Source: Rostratula benghalensis | Lineage: Eukaryota > Chordata > Aves > Charadriiformes > Rostratulidae | DNA length: 64,000 bases | Direction: 5' to 3' | Assembly (NCBI GenBank): GCA_013399305.1 | Contig: VXAI01000136.1 | Location: forward strand, 434,001 to 498,000 | Shown: positions 26,275-37,800 of the stretch, one piece after another | Layout of the letters: the number at the start of each line of letters is the position of its first letter | Position numbering within the stretch: position 1 is the first letter of the stretch | Notes under the pieces: model-generated | Databases searched by the model: none | What the model was told of the DNA's origin: nothing | Seen by the model: the letters and a program-made list of their open reading frames with translations, nothing else | Made by a program: the position numbers and the translations under genes

Positions 26275-27406
26275 TGAACATCTTCACAGGTAACTTTAGG
26301 AAGCGTGGAATAGATGGGTGGACAGTGAGGTGGATTGAGAACTGGATAAATGGCAGAGCTCAGAGGGTTGTGATCAGGGGTGCAGAGGCCAGTTGGAGGT
26401 CCATAGCAAGTGGTGTTCCCCAGGGGTCAGTACTAGGTCCATTCTTGTTCAGCATATTCGTCAACAAACTGGATGAAAGGACAGAGCATACCCTGAGCAA
26501 GTTTGCTAATGGCACAAAACTGGGAGAGGTGGCTGACACCTCAGAAGGCTGTGCTACCATACAGCAAGACCCATACAGGCTGGAGAGTTGGGCAGAGATG
26601 AAAGTCAACAAGGGAAAGTGTAGGGTGCTGCACATGGGGAGGAATAATCCCATGCACTGGTGTAGGTTAGGGTTTGAACTGCTGGAAAGAAGCTCTGCAG
26701 AGAAAGGCCTGGGAGTCCTGGTGAATAACAAGTTGACAATGTGCCTTTGTGGTCAAGAAGGACAATGGTCTCCCAGGGTGCATTAAAAGGAGTGTGGCCA
26801 GCAGGTTGAGGGAGGTTATTCTCCCCCTCTACTCTAGTCTCTCAGCCATCAACTATGTTGATGGTTGGACTAGATGATCTTAAAGATCTTAAAGGTCCTT
26901 TCAAACCTAGACAATTCCAATTACGATTCTGTGTTTCTACTCTGCCCTGCTGAGATCACCTCTGGAGTTCAAGAAAAACAAGAAACAACTGGAGAGAGTC
27001 TGGTGGAGGTCTACTAAGAAGATCAGGGGACTGGAGCAACTCTCTTATGAGGAAAGGCTGAGCAACCGGGGTCTATTTATCCTGGAGAAGGGAAGACTGA
27101 GAGGGAATCTCATCAATGCTTATCAATATCCAAGGGGTGGATGTCAAGAGGATGAGGCTGGACTCTTCTCAGAAATTCCACATAAATATGAGGAAAAAAA
27201 ATCTCTACTTTGAGGGTGGCAGAGCACTGGAAGGGGCTGCCCAGAGAGGTTGCGGAGTCTCCTTCTCTGGAGATGTTCAAAACCCACATGGATGCCTTCT
27301 TGTTCAAGCTGCTCTGAGTGACCCTTCTTTTTCAAGGGGGTTGGACTAGATGATCTTTGATTTTTCCTTCCAACCCCAAACATTCCATGGCTCTGTGATT
27401 CTGCAA
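26275..27406 (+). mobile_element. CR1 LINE, ORF2 RT part to 3' end, with nested insertion
   Basis: The plus-strand frame at 26274-26786 (170 codons) carries CR1 reverse-transcriptase blocks in order: WTVRWIENWINGRAQRVVI, the [19 protein letters not shown] box, then SKFANGTKL where active CR1 has FADDTKL, and [13 protein letters not shown]. The element continues after a nested insertion (26836-26935) through the EEKGRLRGNLINAY-like block and 3' UTR and ends near TTCCATGGCTCTGTGATTCTG. It is 5'-truncated within the RT domain. Both catalytic aspartates of the RT box are replaced (GAT GAC became AAT GGC around 26507-26512), and later frames are shifted, so it is a dead copy. Confidence 0.93.
26828..26943 (+). 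mobile_element. Nested 100-bp CR1 tail with 8-bp target duplication
   Basis: The host CR1 is interrupted after CCCCCTCTACTCT and resumes with GCCCTGCTGAGATCACCTC. The inserted 100 bp (26836-26935) is a CR1 3' end of another subfamily: GATGGTTGGACTAGATGATC, AAAGGTCCTTTCAAACCTAG and ACGATTCTGTG. The 8-mer TCTACTCT is present on both sides (26828-26835 and 26936-26943), as expected for target-primed insertion. The insert holds almost only the 3' hairpin region, so it is an extreme 5' truncation. A short tandem slip (ATCTTAAAG twice) lies inside it. Confidence 0.88.
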
Positions 27407-28849
27407 ACTGTGGTTTCTGAAACAAGAAAACTCTCTCTCTCTGCTGACTCCTGCTGTGTTCAGGATGCCAGCATGACGCTGGTACATTTACACTGTCTCT
27501 TTAGGCTCTGTGCTTAACCAGTAAATAGTGGAAGTTCCCTTCAGGGCAAATTTCAGAGCAGGAACTTAACAGAGCTGTACTGGTGACTTCCCTCAGTCTT
27601 TAATCTGGGAAAAAACCTCAGGCTACTATTTTCAGGCTCCCACTGATTCAAGCTTTATGTAGCTCCATATCCTGCACCATGAAAGCTGAAGTGATGATAT
27701 TTCTCTGTCTTGGAGAAGTGTCTCCTTTATTAATGTTTTGGAGGTGCAGGTACTATGGTAACGAAGGCTACAGTCAGTGACTAAAGAGGAATTTACATTG
27801 CCAGAGATGGTGTCTTTGAACAACTTGACACATCTGCCTCAAGAACAGCAGTCTGATTCCCTGTTGGCTGAGTTGCAGCTGGATCAGACAATGCAGTTCT
27901 GTCAGGATTTCAGAGGTAATCTAAGACAGAGTCATCTAAAATGCAAGTGAGAATGAGATAATACCTTGAGGTTTCACGAAGTAGCAATATTTATCAGTAA
28001 TTTTAAGTCATCTGTTCTGAGTAAAGCACTAGGAAAAGTAGAACTTGTGTATAGCACATAAGCAGAAATAAAGGCTCACTCCAATCTGGAAGGATTAATG
28101 TACTTCTAATCCTGTCACTCTTTAATGTATTTTGAAATATTGGAAACTTCTGGTGATTTCATTTTTCCCAAGGAACAAAAAATGCCTTGCCTCCTTTCAT
28201 ACAACATTAAGTATGGCAGGAAAAAAAATCATAAAATCAAATTAAACTTTGGAATACACTGTCTGGAACTAACAAGACTACCTTGAGTTGAATGTACATG
28301 CTGAAATTTCTTCGCTTCACATAGCCATAAAACCTTACGTTGTTTTCTTTTTTAATAAGTTTCATGACTTTAACTCATATTTTCCAGGAGAAAATGAAAG
28401 ATTTCAAAACTGTGACACAATATTAGTTAATCCAACTCCAATAATGACAAAGAAAAACAGAGACAATGAAAAAAAAAAGAAAGTGAACAAAGTCATTGTA
28501 GCTGAAGAGAAATGAAGAGCAAAGATATAGAAGGAGTAAAATAGGCAAAGAAAAAAAAAACAAGAACAAAAGAGGAAAAAAGAGGAAGGAGGCAGAAGAT
28601 ATTTTCAAAATTAAAAGAAACAAAACAGTAATTAACAAAATGCAGTTAAGCAAGAATCCTGACCTATCCTTAGGCAAAAAGAATGGATACTCTGAGCTAC
28701 TGTTTTGCTGTCATTGGGGAAACACACTAGGAAATGATGAATGTAGAGAAATCTGTCAGTTGATTTTAAAATTAAAACCCTGATATATAAAAACACGGAG
28801 GGAAAGTCTACTATGTCAAATGTTTACACTACATAAATCTATTTCACGG
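27407..28849. other. Unique sequence, no gene seen
   Basis: About 1.4 kb with no recognised gene. A-rich low-complexity runs lie near 28460-28485 and 28545-28620 and cause the poly-Lys or poly-Phe reading frames found there. Confidence 0.6.
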
Positions 28850-29055
28850 TCTCCTGGTTTCAGTTGGGATAACATTAATTTTCTTTCCAGTAGCTGCTGT
28901 CTTTTGGATTTAGTATGAAAATAACGCTAATAACACACATTACTTTAGTTGTTGCTAAATGATATCTACATGAGTCAAGAACGTTTTCAGCTTCCCATAG
29001 AAGCTGAGAGGAAACATAGACAGAGCAAGCTGTCCAGAAGAATATTCCATACCAT

Positions 29056-29079
29056 TGATGTCATGCTCAGTACATAAAT
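29056..29079 (+). promoter_or_regulatory. CRE-like motif and TATA-like box in family-A LTR
   Basis: TGATGTCA (29056-29063) is one C-to-T change from the CREB/ATF site TGACGTCA, and ACATAAAT follows 8 bp later at 29072-29079. The copies at 44921 and 7695 keep the same arrangement with other changes. This is the probable ancestral U3 core promoter; current activity is unknown. Confidence 0.5.
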
Positions 29080-29195
29080 GGGGGTTGGCTAGGGGGACTG
29101 GAAACCGTGATTGCTGCAGGACAGGCTGGGCAATTGATCAGTGGGTGGTGAGAGTTACCTGTGTTGTATGACTTTAGTTTGTATATTCTTTTACC

Positions 29196-29256
<61 letters not shown>
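29196..29256 (+). repeat. (AGT)n trinucleotide microsatellite
   Basis: About 20 perfect AGT copies (61 bp) lie inside the family-A LTR. The perfect array suggests an active, length-variable microsatellite. It creates a spurious poly-valine reading frame. Confidence 0.98.
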
Positions 29257-29411
29257 TATTTGATTTTAATTTTTTTCCTCTTCTGCTACTGTGGTAGTAA
29301 ACTGTGGGTTGTTTTTCCTCTCTCCTTTTCTCCTTCCTCTCACTACCCTACTGGGACAGAGGGAGTGAGTGGTGTGTGGTCCTAGTTGCTGGGTGGGTTT
29401 AAAACATGACA

Positions 29412-31547
29412 CACAGAAAATCAACCATTCATATATAGAGAATCAGAAACATAGAGACTTGTGTCAGCAAAAGTAAGGACAACCAGCAAATGAAACTGAG
29501 ATGGAAATGGGAGCAGAACCACATCATCAACGTTACCTTCCAGATATTCACAAAGGTGACGTATGGACAACATGCTAATGTGGTTTCTGTTGTGTGTGGA
29601 CCCCATGGCTATCAGCTTCATGGGGTGAGGATGCATGTTATGGTATGCTCAGCTGGTGCTCCACCTTAGGTTTCATAGCTGCAGTTGGTGGGGTTCTGAT
29701 AATTAGAGTGGGACGGGGGCTACATTTTTTTTTAAGATATTTTCTAATCCCAGTTTGGATAATGACAATGAGAGAAATACACAAACAAGAAAAACTTGTA
29801 AAAATGACAAGTTTTCATTTTTAATAATTAAAGAGGACCTACAAAAACCTCTGACAGGTCCTTAAAATAGTGGTCAGGAGTCACTGGCAGTAAAGATAAT
29901 TTCATACAAATACACTTTTTTTTTTTTTTCCAAAATCCAGCACTTTAAAGACTTGTTATTATTTTGCTGACATCACCAACACAATAAAAATGTATGAGTC
30001 CAGTGACCAGTAGAATTTAAATGTTTAGAATAGAAAGTGCTTTAATATGCTTTCCCTCTCACACCAACTGTATTTAGAGATAGAAAGAACACAAATTGAT
30101 ATGAAACATTATTTTTTCATGGATGAAATGGCCTAGTACCACTTTAGGATACGTAGGATGCCTCATCTGAGGCTTCTGGCTGCTTTTAAGTTTGTTGACT
30201 ATCATAGAATAGCACCTATGAATAGCCTCATATTCTCCCATACTGAAAAAAAAAGTGTTTCAGAGAGGAATGTAAATTAGGCATGGAGCTACACTGCATT
30301 CCTTCTCAAGACAGCAGAAATAAAAAGGCATTTTCTAAAGACAATTCAGTAGTCTGAAGATCTCAGCTGCCATCTGGAGACACCTGTCCCTTTTCATTCA
30401 CCAGAGCAGGAGCTTGGAACAACAACAGGACAAAAAAAAGGATGGATAAATCTGAACATTGAGCAAGAAGATCCTTCTCTGTGATTACTGCAAAGTCTGT
30501 GTGGTCACTGGATGTTGGACCATATCAAACAGGAAACCTGACATATCTAGAAGGAGTTGGCAATCAACTTTTGTGTGGACCACTTCTTACCAGACATGTA
30601 ACAGTAGGAGTGCTCAAGATAAATAATGGCATATTTGTGAGTGGAGTGCCCTGGGAGGCTGTAAATTGACCTAAGGGTAACTCTTAATTGGGATGAACCT
30701 ATTCCTCTTTTGTCTTGAAACAAGGACTCTGTTTCTCTTCTCTGAGGCCCTCATGCTCTTATATTCTGTAAGTAAACAATAGCCCTTACTGTTGAGATTT
30801 TTATTATGCCAGAATTTGGACATGGTATAAACTGGAACGCATAATCCACTACAGTCAACTACTTCATTCCACAGTGCCAAAACAAAGGCAGGATTGTCGT
30901 CAGGATGAAAAGACTGAGGCAGATGTGGATACATTCTCAGATCTGAATCACTCTGTGCCCGTGTAAATCAACAGGAGATAAGTATTTAGTGTTTTGGAAA
31001 TCTGGGCCAGACGATAGGAGGGAAGGTTGACTTACTCTCCATTCCTCTTGGCCATTCCTTTTTTTCTTTCTTCTTGTTTTGTTTGTCATACCTCCTGCTT
31101 TGGCACAAGAGAATATGGTGGATCATCTCCCCTTCCTAGGCCCTCAAAAGCAAACTTGCTCCCCCCAACAAAAAAAAAATAACTGTGTCTGGACATATTT
31201 CAGGAAATTCCTTTTGATGTTGGAATTCCACTTAACATTTCCATCCATAGATAAGGGGGTCAGAATAAACATACTGCTTTTCATAGCACGTGATCAGAAA
31301 GATCACTTCAACAGCCAGGATCATAAGAAGGTGGACAAAAACTGTTTTTCAGCCCAGTACAGCATGTTAGATGTGACAACCACAATGAGATTTATCCTTA
31401 GAACAATTCTGTGAGTTACAAGAACACTGTCACCCCAACTTTAGAACTCAAGAATTGTGGGTACAGCATAGCCTAAGTGAAACCTGGGTAAGTGGACTCA
31501 AAGACTAATTATCTATATTTCATGTCAAACTGAAAGAAGGTTCTGCA
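29412..31547. other. Unique sequence, no gene seen
   Basis: About 2.1 kb without a recognised gene. Short frames at 30481-30669 (62 codons) and 31079-31414 (111 codons) have no motif I can name. A T-run lies near 29918-29930. Confidence 0.55.
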
Positions 31548-31806
31548 AGAATCCATCCCATCCTGTTAAATGCTTTTTTTAATGAGTTGGATGAAGGAAT
31601 ATAGAATGTCCTCATTGAATTAGCAAGTCATATAAAACCAGAAAATGTTTGCAAACAGTTGGAGGCTAGGATGAGTATTCAAAAAGATCTCAGAAAAATG
31701 GTACAGTAAAAAGAGTAAAGATGAAAGCGAAGTCACCTATTTAGATACACATTATCATTCCATGAGATACATTAGTTGGACAGCAGCACTCCCACCTGAG
31801 ATCTGT
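31548..31806 (+). mobile_element. Ancient, highly diverged CR1 piece
   Basis: The sequence is strongly eroded but follows the old amniote CR1 RT region in order: TCCTGTTAAATGC, then AATGAGTTGGATGAAGGAAT (the coding block before the catalytic box), a decayed TTAGCAAGTCATATAAAACC where FADDTKL is expected, GGAGGCTAGGATGAGTATTC, AAAAAGATCT and later GGACAGCAGCACTCCCACC followed by GAGATCTG. Many indels break the frame and no 3' tail remains. It is far older than the other CR1 copies in the window. The call depends on my recall of the turtle/crocodile-type CR1 consensus. Confidence 0.65.
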
Positions 31807-34800
31807 AACTTTACTTTTTGAGCACAACAGTCCTTAGCATAAGTGAAAATTTCTCCCACAGGAACTAAAAAATCACCGTGAATCCCATCAATCTTTATCC
31901 TACAAAGATGGTTTCTTCAAAACTATCTGTGAATACTTACTGTGTGCCTATGGCAGTATTTAATCATGTACCTGTCACAAAGACAGTGTGTGGCCCCTCT
32001 GTTTCTTCCTTAAGGAAGAGGAAGAAGTGGGCTGCACCACACTGTGGGAGCAGACGTGTTACCACGTTTCTCAATGTGCATATGGCAGGAGAGACAGTAG
32101 GGAAGCAGTGCTCAGCACAGGCTTCTCTCAGATAATGGTTTTGATGCTTCACAGTTTCACTGATTATATTAAGAAAAGTCTCCAGCTACTGTATTTTTTC
32201 CTAAGAAAACCTCAGAAATGTAAGTTGTGCCAACGGTCTGTGATGTGTGGGTGCCTAGAACAACAGCAGTTCTGCCCAGTCCCATTGACCTCAGTGAGCA
32301 ATTACCTCAGATAGAAACTGACTGTCATAGAAAATAACTTAAAAAACCATTCTAGTTTCCATGCATTAAAAAGAAAAGAATTAAAACACTTCTTTTGTGT
32401 ATTTTAGTGAAGGTCCTCCAGTTTGAGTTAGCCCTTGTGTTACATCACACTTTTCACTTACTCAAAATGTTGGTAGTCCCACAGAGTTCCCACTGAGAAC
32501 GTTCAGTTGTCAGTCGAAACGCTTGGCTCATTGAACCCAGTGTCTCTCAGTACCTCTTCACAATTGAACCTCTCCATAATGCTTACCAAGAAGCTTTGGA
32601 TGTGAGTGGAAGAGAGAAAGTACCCATTAGAAACAGGAGACTGGCTGCAGAATGGAGGACAATAATATATTCAAAGTAGGCCACTTTTGCCCAAAGCTAT
32701 TGCTCATTTTCTGCCTTTTGCTCCTCATTTCTTTCCTCTGCTTTTAATGAAAAATTATGGCAATAGAGTAAAACCAATATATATGGGTTTTCTTTGATGT
32801 TTTCAAAGGCAAAACAAGAATATGCATATTTTCAAGTAACACTTTACTGTGACTGAAAGATTCATCATCTGGTGGGAGCGTTAATTAGAGGCAATTATCA
32901 TTAAGATTTACCTGGCAATGTATTCCATCTTCCTAAAAAGATTACATTTGTTTACTTTTGGAATCTCACAGCTTTATAGATTTACAGACACAGGAAATGA
33001 GTGTAAGATGTGGCAGCTCACTGCTCAGGATGGCACTAGCAGCAGCACTTGGCTTGCCTTTGTCACTGATGCACAGAATGGTGCAGATTATAAAAGCCTT
33101 CCAGCAGTTTTTAAAAAAATAAAACTGTGAGGAAAGCAGTACAGGGAATAGCAAACTATCTGAATATCTGAAAGGAGAGAATAGATTCCTGCGGTGATTC
33201 CAGAGGATGGCCAAGTTACATTAGTGTTAATCAGAGGCAGGATTCCAGAAGCACGGAAAACAGTCACACAAAGTTCTGTAGATTCAGTTGAATGGAAGAA
33301 AGTAGGAAAAGAAGAAAGTTGCAAAACATGGATTACATTCCATAACGTTTATGCATGGATGTCTCCCACCTTCTTGGTATTAGCCCAGATGGATTCAACT
33401 TCGTGGAGAAAAGAGTTTAACCAAACACACAGAGATAAAGCGTTCACTGCAAGGAGGTATCAAGGCTCTGTTGCTACATCCAGAGATAAACAAGCAAGGC
33501 TAAAAACACAGAAGCTGTGCATTTTGCATAGCTTGCAATGGTAGCATTTCATTTTCAGGTGTCTTCCACCTCATGGAGTTAACATGACTCCATTAGACAC
33601 GTCGGCTGTCATTGCAAGTTAGGTAAAGTCAAAGAGAATGAGACACACAAAATCATGGATTGAAAGCTGCTGAAGTTATCCAGAAGGACATGTTCATAAG
33701 TGTCACAGGTCTCCAAATCAATGTGTTTAACTTGGGGCCTCCAGGAGGGACTCTCAGGGACCAACATTGCCAAGAAACCTCTGCAGCCACTCTTCACCTT
33801 TTTCCTAAAACACAGGAGAAAGAAAAGAAAAGTTCATCTTCCTTTATCTAGTAGCTTACTGGTTACAAAACTCATCCAAGAGACTGAGAACCTAGGTTCA
33901 AGGCCAGCAGGCTAAATGGACAGTCCTTGGTTTACCAAACAGTGGAGGGATAAGAAAATGAATGGACAGTGGTCTGCTCTAGAAGGCTGTTTCTGGACAC
34001 AGTCTCTCCTTGGCATCCTTGTTATGTTGATTTCTCTCTTAATTGTTAGACTGTAGATGTCTTGGTGGCATTTGGCACACATGAGATATGAGATTCATCT
34101 ATCAAAATGCAGGTCTTTAAAATAACAGTAGATGGGCCAAGCTCCCCTTGAGTTAAAAGAAAACAAAGCCGTGGATCTTAGGTGCTACCTCATTGGATCC
34201 ATTGAAGAGATTCACTAAACTGAATCCTGAAAATTCCTGTTGCTCTTTATTGACTGAGAATAAGCTTAATGAGCTCTGGTGGATGTATTTTTATGGGTAC
34301 CCACAATATCTCTAAGGCATGGTATTTTTTATTATAGAACCATGCTTTCAAAAAACCCAAGTTCTAGAGAACTGTCCTCAGACTCATGGAGATCACAACT
34401 TTCTCAAGTCCATTTTTTGTTCTCCCACACAAGAAAGAATTTTTATGAGAAACTGATTATGTGAATTTGATTTTTTCTGAATAAATAGTTCACAGTTTTA
34501 TAGCTTGGAGACAGTAAATCTCCCCAAGCTCCTTTTTTGCTCATTCACAATAACACAGTAGGAGACCTTTCCTATGCAAAGACCTCAGTGCACTCTGCAA
34601 CATTAAAATACGTAAGTGTCCTATGGAAGAAGAAAACAGTAATCATATTTCAATGGTAAGGTATGTGAAATAGAAAACATAAGATTTAAACAGGGTCACA
34701 GAGTCAGAAAAAAATAGTTGGCAGGCATAAGCAGGAACCAGAACTCTGCCCTTTATGACTTCAAATGACCTCAAAACATCTTCCTTGTGTTGGCCAAGTA

Positions 34801-37800
34801 GTGAATAACCTGGGGGCTTATTTATAACTGCTTGGCAATGCTTTGCAAATCATCAACACAGAAGCAATTCCTCAGCCGACATTACCTTATTTCTTGTTTT
34901 GTTTTGAAAAAATCTATCCACATTCTTTAGAAGCAGGACAACTTGTCCAGTAGTGTCTGCATCACCATGGAGTGCTTGGCAACTGTCAGCACCTTGGAAG
35001 CACCTCAGCAATGTGTCTTCGGGAACGTTTTCAACCACAACTTTTGTCTTTCATGTACACTCCTGCCATTTGATGCATACTGGAATAGCAAAAGACATGA
35101 AAGAACTCACCCAAAGATGCTGCTCTTCACTTTAATTTATCCTTTCCACTGAATCCCAGGAGGACAACTTGAAGAGAAAAGATGGAGGTGGTAGGTTATT
35201 AAACCATGTCATCTCTTAAAGCGTTTTTCCTCCCTTTTGCAATATGCAAATCCTGTCATAAAGCAGGTATTAAAAATAATCAATCTGATTTCCTGAAGGG
35301 TGCTACATTAATTATTCAGATGTAACTTCTTGCAGAACAACAAGGTCAGACAGCAACAAGTGCAAGGGGAAAAGGAACTAAACACATCCAGGTAGTCTGC
35401 AGGAAAAAGAGAATCAATATGTTTATGAAGGCAAAGAAAACAGTGATTGATGTCTTAAATAAGAGAGGTGGGACATTTAGACATTATCCCCGCAAATGCC
35501 TTCTCTGCTCTAGACCTGAGTTATCTGATGAGCTTGCTTTCTTGGAACCTTGTTGTCCCTTTAAAGGTGATGTATGGAAAACATGTCAGATTCCTCTGTG
35601 CTCCTGCTTTAAATACCAAGTTTATTCAAAGTAATTTGATACACGCCACCAACTCTAATAACCAGAGGAGTCCAGGTTTCATTGTTCTATAAGTGCTCTT
35701 TGCCTTTTCTACCTCATTTTATGATGCTTCTCTCTAAAGCACCTCAAATAGTCTATGAATTAAGCAAACTCATCTTATTAGAAGGGTCTCCAGGGCACCT
35801 TTGGTACTTCAGCTTCTAACTTCAGACCCTGGACACAATCAATGAATGAATCAATAATAATCAATGCACAGAGCATTTGAGCAGGATTAATGACTGTCTG
35901 GGAGGCGCTGATGGGCAGAAATTAAGTCAAGGACCATTAATCCCAGCTGGTCATTTGTCTCTAGGCAGTGCTTTGTGCCAAGGTCATTACTGCTATTCTA
36001 AGAAAAAAATAAAATAAAATAAAAGGAAGCTGACATTGGCACATGGATATTTTTAACCCAACTTGTGCAGAGTCAGTTGTTTTATATGACTCTTTCTACT
36101 AAATGTGAGCCACCTTCTGTCAGGCACTTCCATTGCACAAAGTGTCCCAGAACCGTTTTCTTCACCTAGTGATTCAACAGGCTTTTTCAACAACCTACAG
36201 GCTGCCCAGAAGTGTCCTGTGATCCCTGGAGCCTGGCAGACCACAGTGAACTGCAGCAAGGATTTACTCACCCGGTCTCCCCAAGGACACTCAGCTGTGG
36301 CTAGGATGACAATGGGGACATGCATTTTTGCCAGGGTTTTAGGAAGTGTGGCACACACATATTGTGTCTAATAAATCCTCAGTAATCATATCAGAGATTT
36401 CAGGGTGAAGAGGACAAATTTTACTTTGTCTCCATTGGGCAGAAGAAGCAAAAAGCCCATGAAACTTGCACTCAGGGCAAACATCATGTCCATAACAGCA
36501 CAGATTATTTTGAGATTATACAAACATGTAGCTGCCTGGGCTGTATCACTCACAAAATTCAGCTACAAAGCGGACCTCCTCGGCGTCAGTACATGCTGTG
36601 TGAAGTAGCAGTTAATTTTTACATGCTTTTACTCTGTCTCTCCATGGTGTTATTTAATGTAATCCACTTTTATTTTCTGTAAAAACTAATATCAATAGCC
36701 ACCTGAACAAGCCAGTTCACCTTCTATAACTGTGCATGATTTGTAGGTATTGTCTATATCTACCTCTTGGGCTGTCGTAGCACTGCTGAGAGAAAGAACT
36801 ATATATACACCTAGAGTTTTCTACATATGATCTAGAACAAAGTTTTATGCTGAAACATGATCAAGGCAAGCTAACGGTGCTGCAAGAGAAGCTGATCAGG
36901 TGCTATTTTAATGCTTGAAAGGATTAATGGTTAGCAAATGAAGCAGTTTCCTGTGCACAGTTTGTGTCATATTGTTTAATGAAACTCAGAGAAAAAAATG
37001 AATGACTTAATGAGTCAAAATTCTGAAGCAGTCATGCAGAAGTAGATGAAAATCTCCCGGAGACTATGGGCTGGAAAATGTAGCCTCTACCTTGCACTGC
37101 AGAAAAGGAGCAAAACTCAAGAGAAGCAATGACAAGCTTGTTTTGTCCTGATTATCTTCACTAATAATGGGATCATTCTCAACCTACATCTACAGCCATG
37201 TCATAAGATGATTCTAGTGTGGTTTCAGAGTTGGTGCTGACATCATTTAGTTAGCAAATTTCTACCACAGCCTATACAGGCACATATTGAGGTAAAAAAG
37301 TGTATCTTGATAGTGTTCCCCTGGGTTTTCTCACAGCTTCACCTCCCATGTTTAAGCCAAATGTATATATAGAGACAGGTGTATTCAACTAAAAATGTCT
37401 TTTCTGGGAGCTTTCTGGAGTGTAAGCTGCACTGCAGGTCCCTTTCTTGTTGATCCCATCAGCTTACACAAACCCAGTAGGCATTGCAAACTGTTTCCCA
37501 TTTCAGAGGAAAATCAGTGTGTTTTCTATGGATATGTGTCCCAAGTCAAAGTGAGAGAACGTGGAGAAGCTAAATGAGAAAGGAGTTCCCAGGAAAGACT
37601 TGTGAGGGTGACTCTGCAGCTGCCATTCAGTGAGGCTCCATGGAGAAGACAAGCAATGCCTATGCTCAAGCCTCCTCACCACCCCTGCAGTCACTCCAGA
37701 TGCAGAGTTGTCCTGGCCAACCTGCAGAGGGTGGAAGAAGCAGTGGAGAATTGTCAGGCTAGAGCAGATGACACAGGAGCAGGGCTTGCTAGCAAGGAAT

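Larger units (their letters stand above)
28850..29411 (+). mobile_element. Solo LTR, avian endogenous retrovirus, family A
   Basis: The sequence runs from TCTCCTGGTTTCAGTTGGGA (a first-G to C change in the TG end) to GGTTTAAAACATGACA. Between them are family-A blocks: TAATTTTCTTTCCAGTAGCT, TTTTGGATTTAGTATGAAAA, TATTCCATACCATTGATGTC, GGACAGGCTGGGCAATTGAT and the U5 end GGGAGTGAGTGGTGTGTGG. The flanks CACGG (28845-28849) and CACAG (29412-29416) form a 5-bp target duplication with one mismatch, which supports the boundaries and a solo LTR. A long AGT microsatellite lies in the R/U5 part where related copies have a T/A-rich stretch. Confidence 0.88.

Noticed and set aside
29161..29385. Frame with a poly-valine segment resembling a membrane helix
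   Set aside because: The valines are the AGT microsatellite inside an LTR.
30481..30669. 62-codon frame with hydrophobic, protein-like composition
   Set aside because: No family match, no splice context and too short to support an exon.
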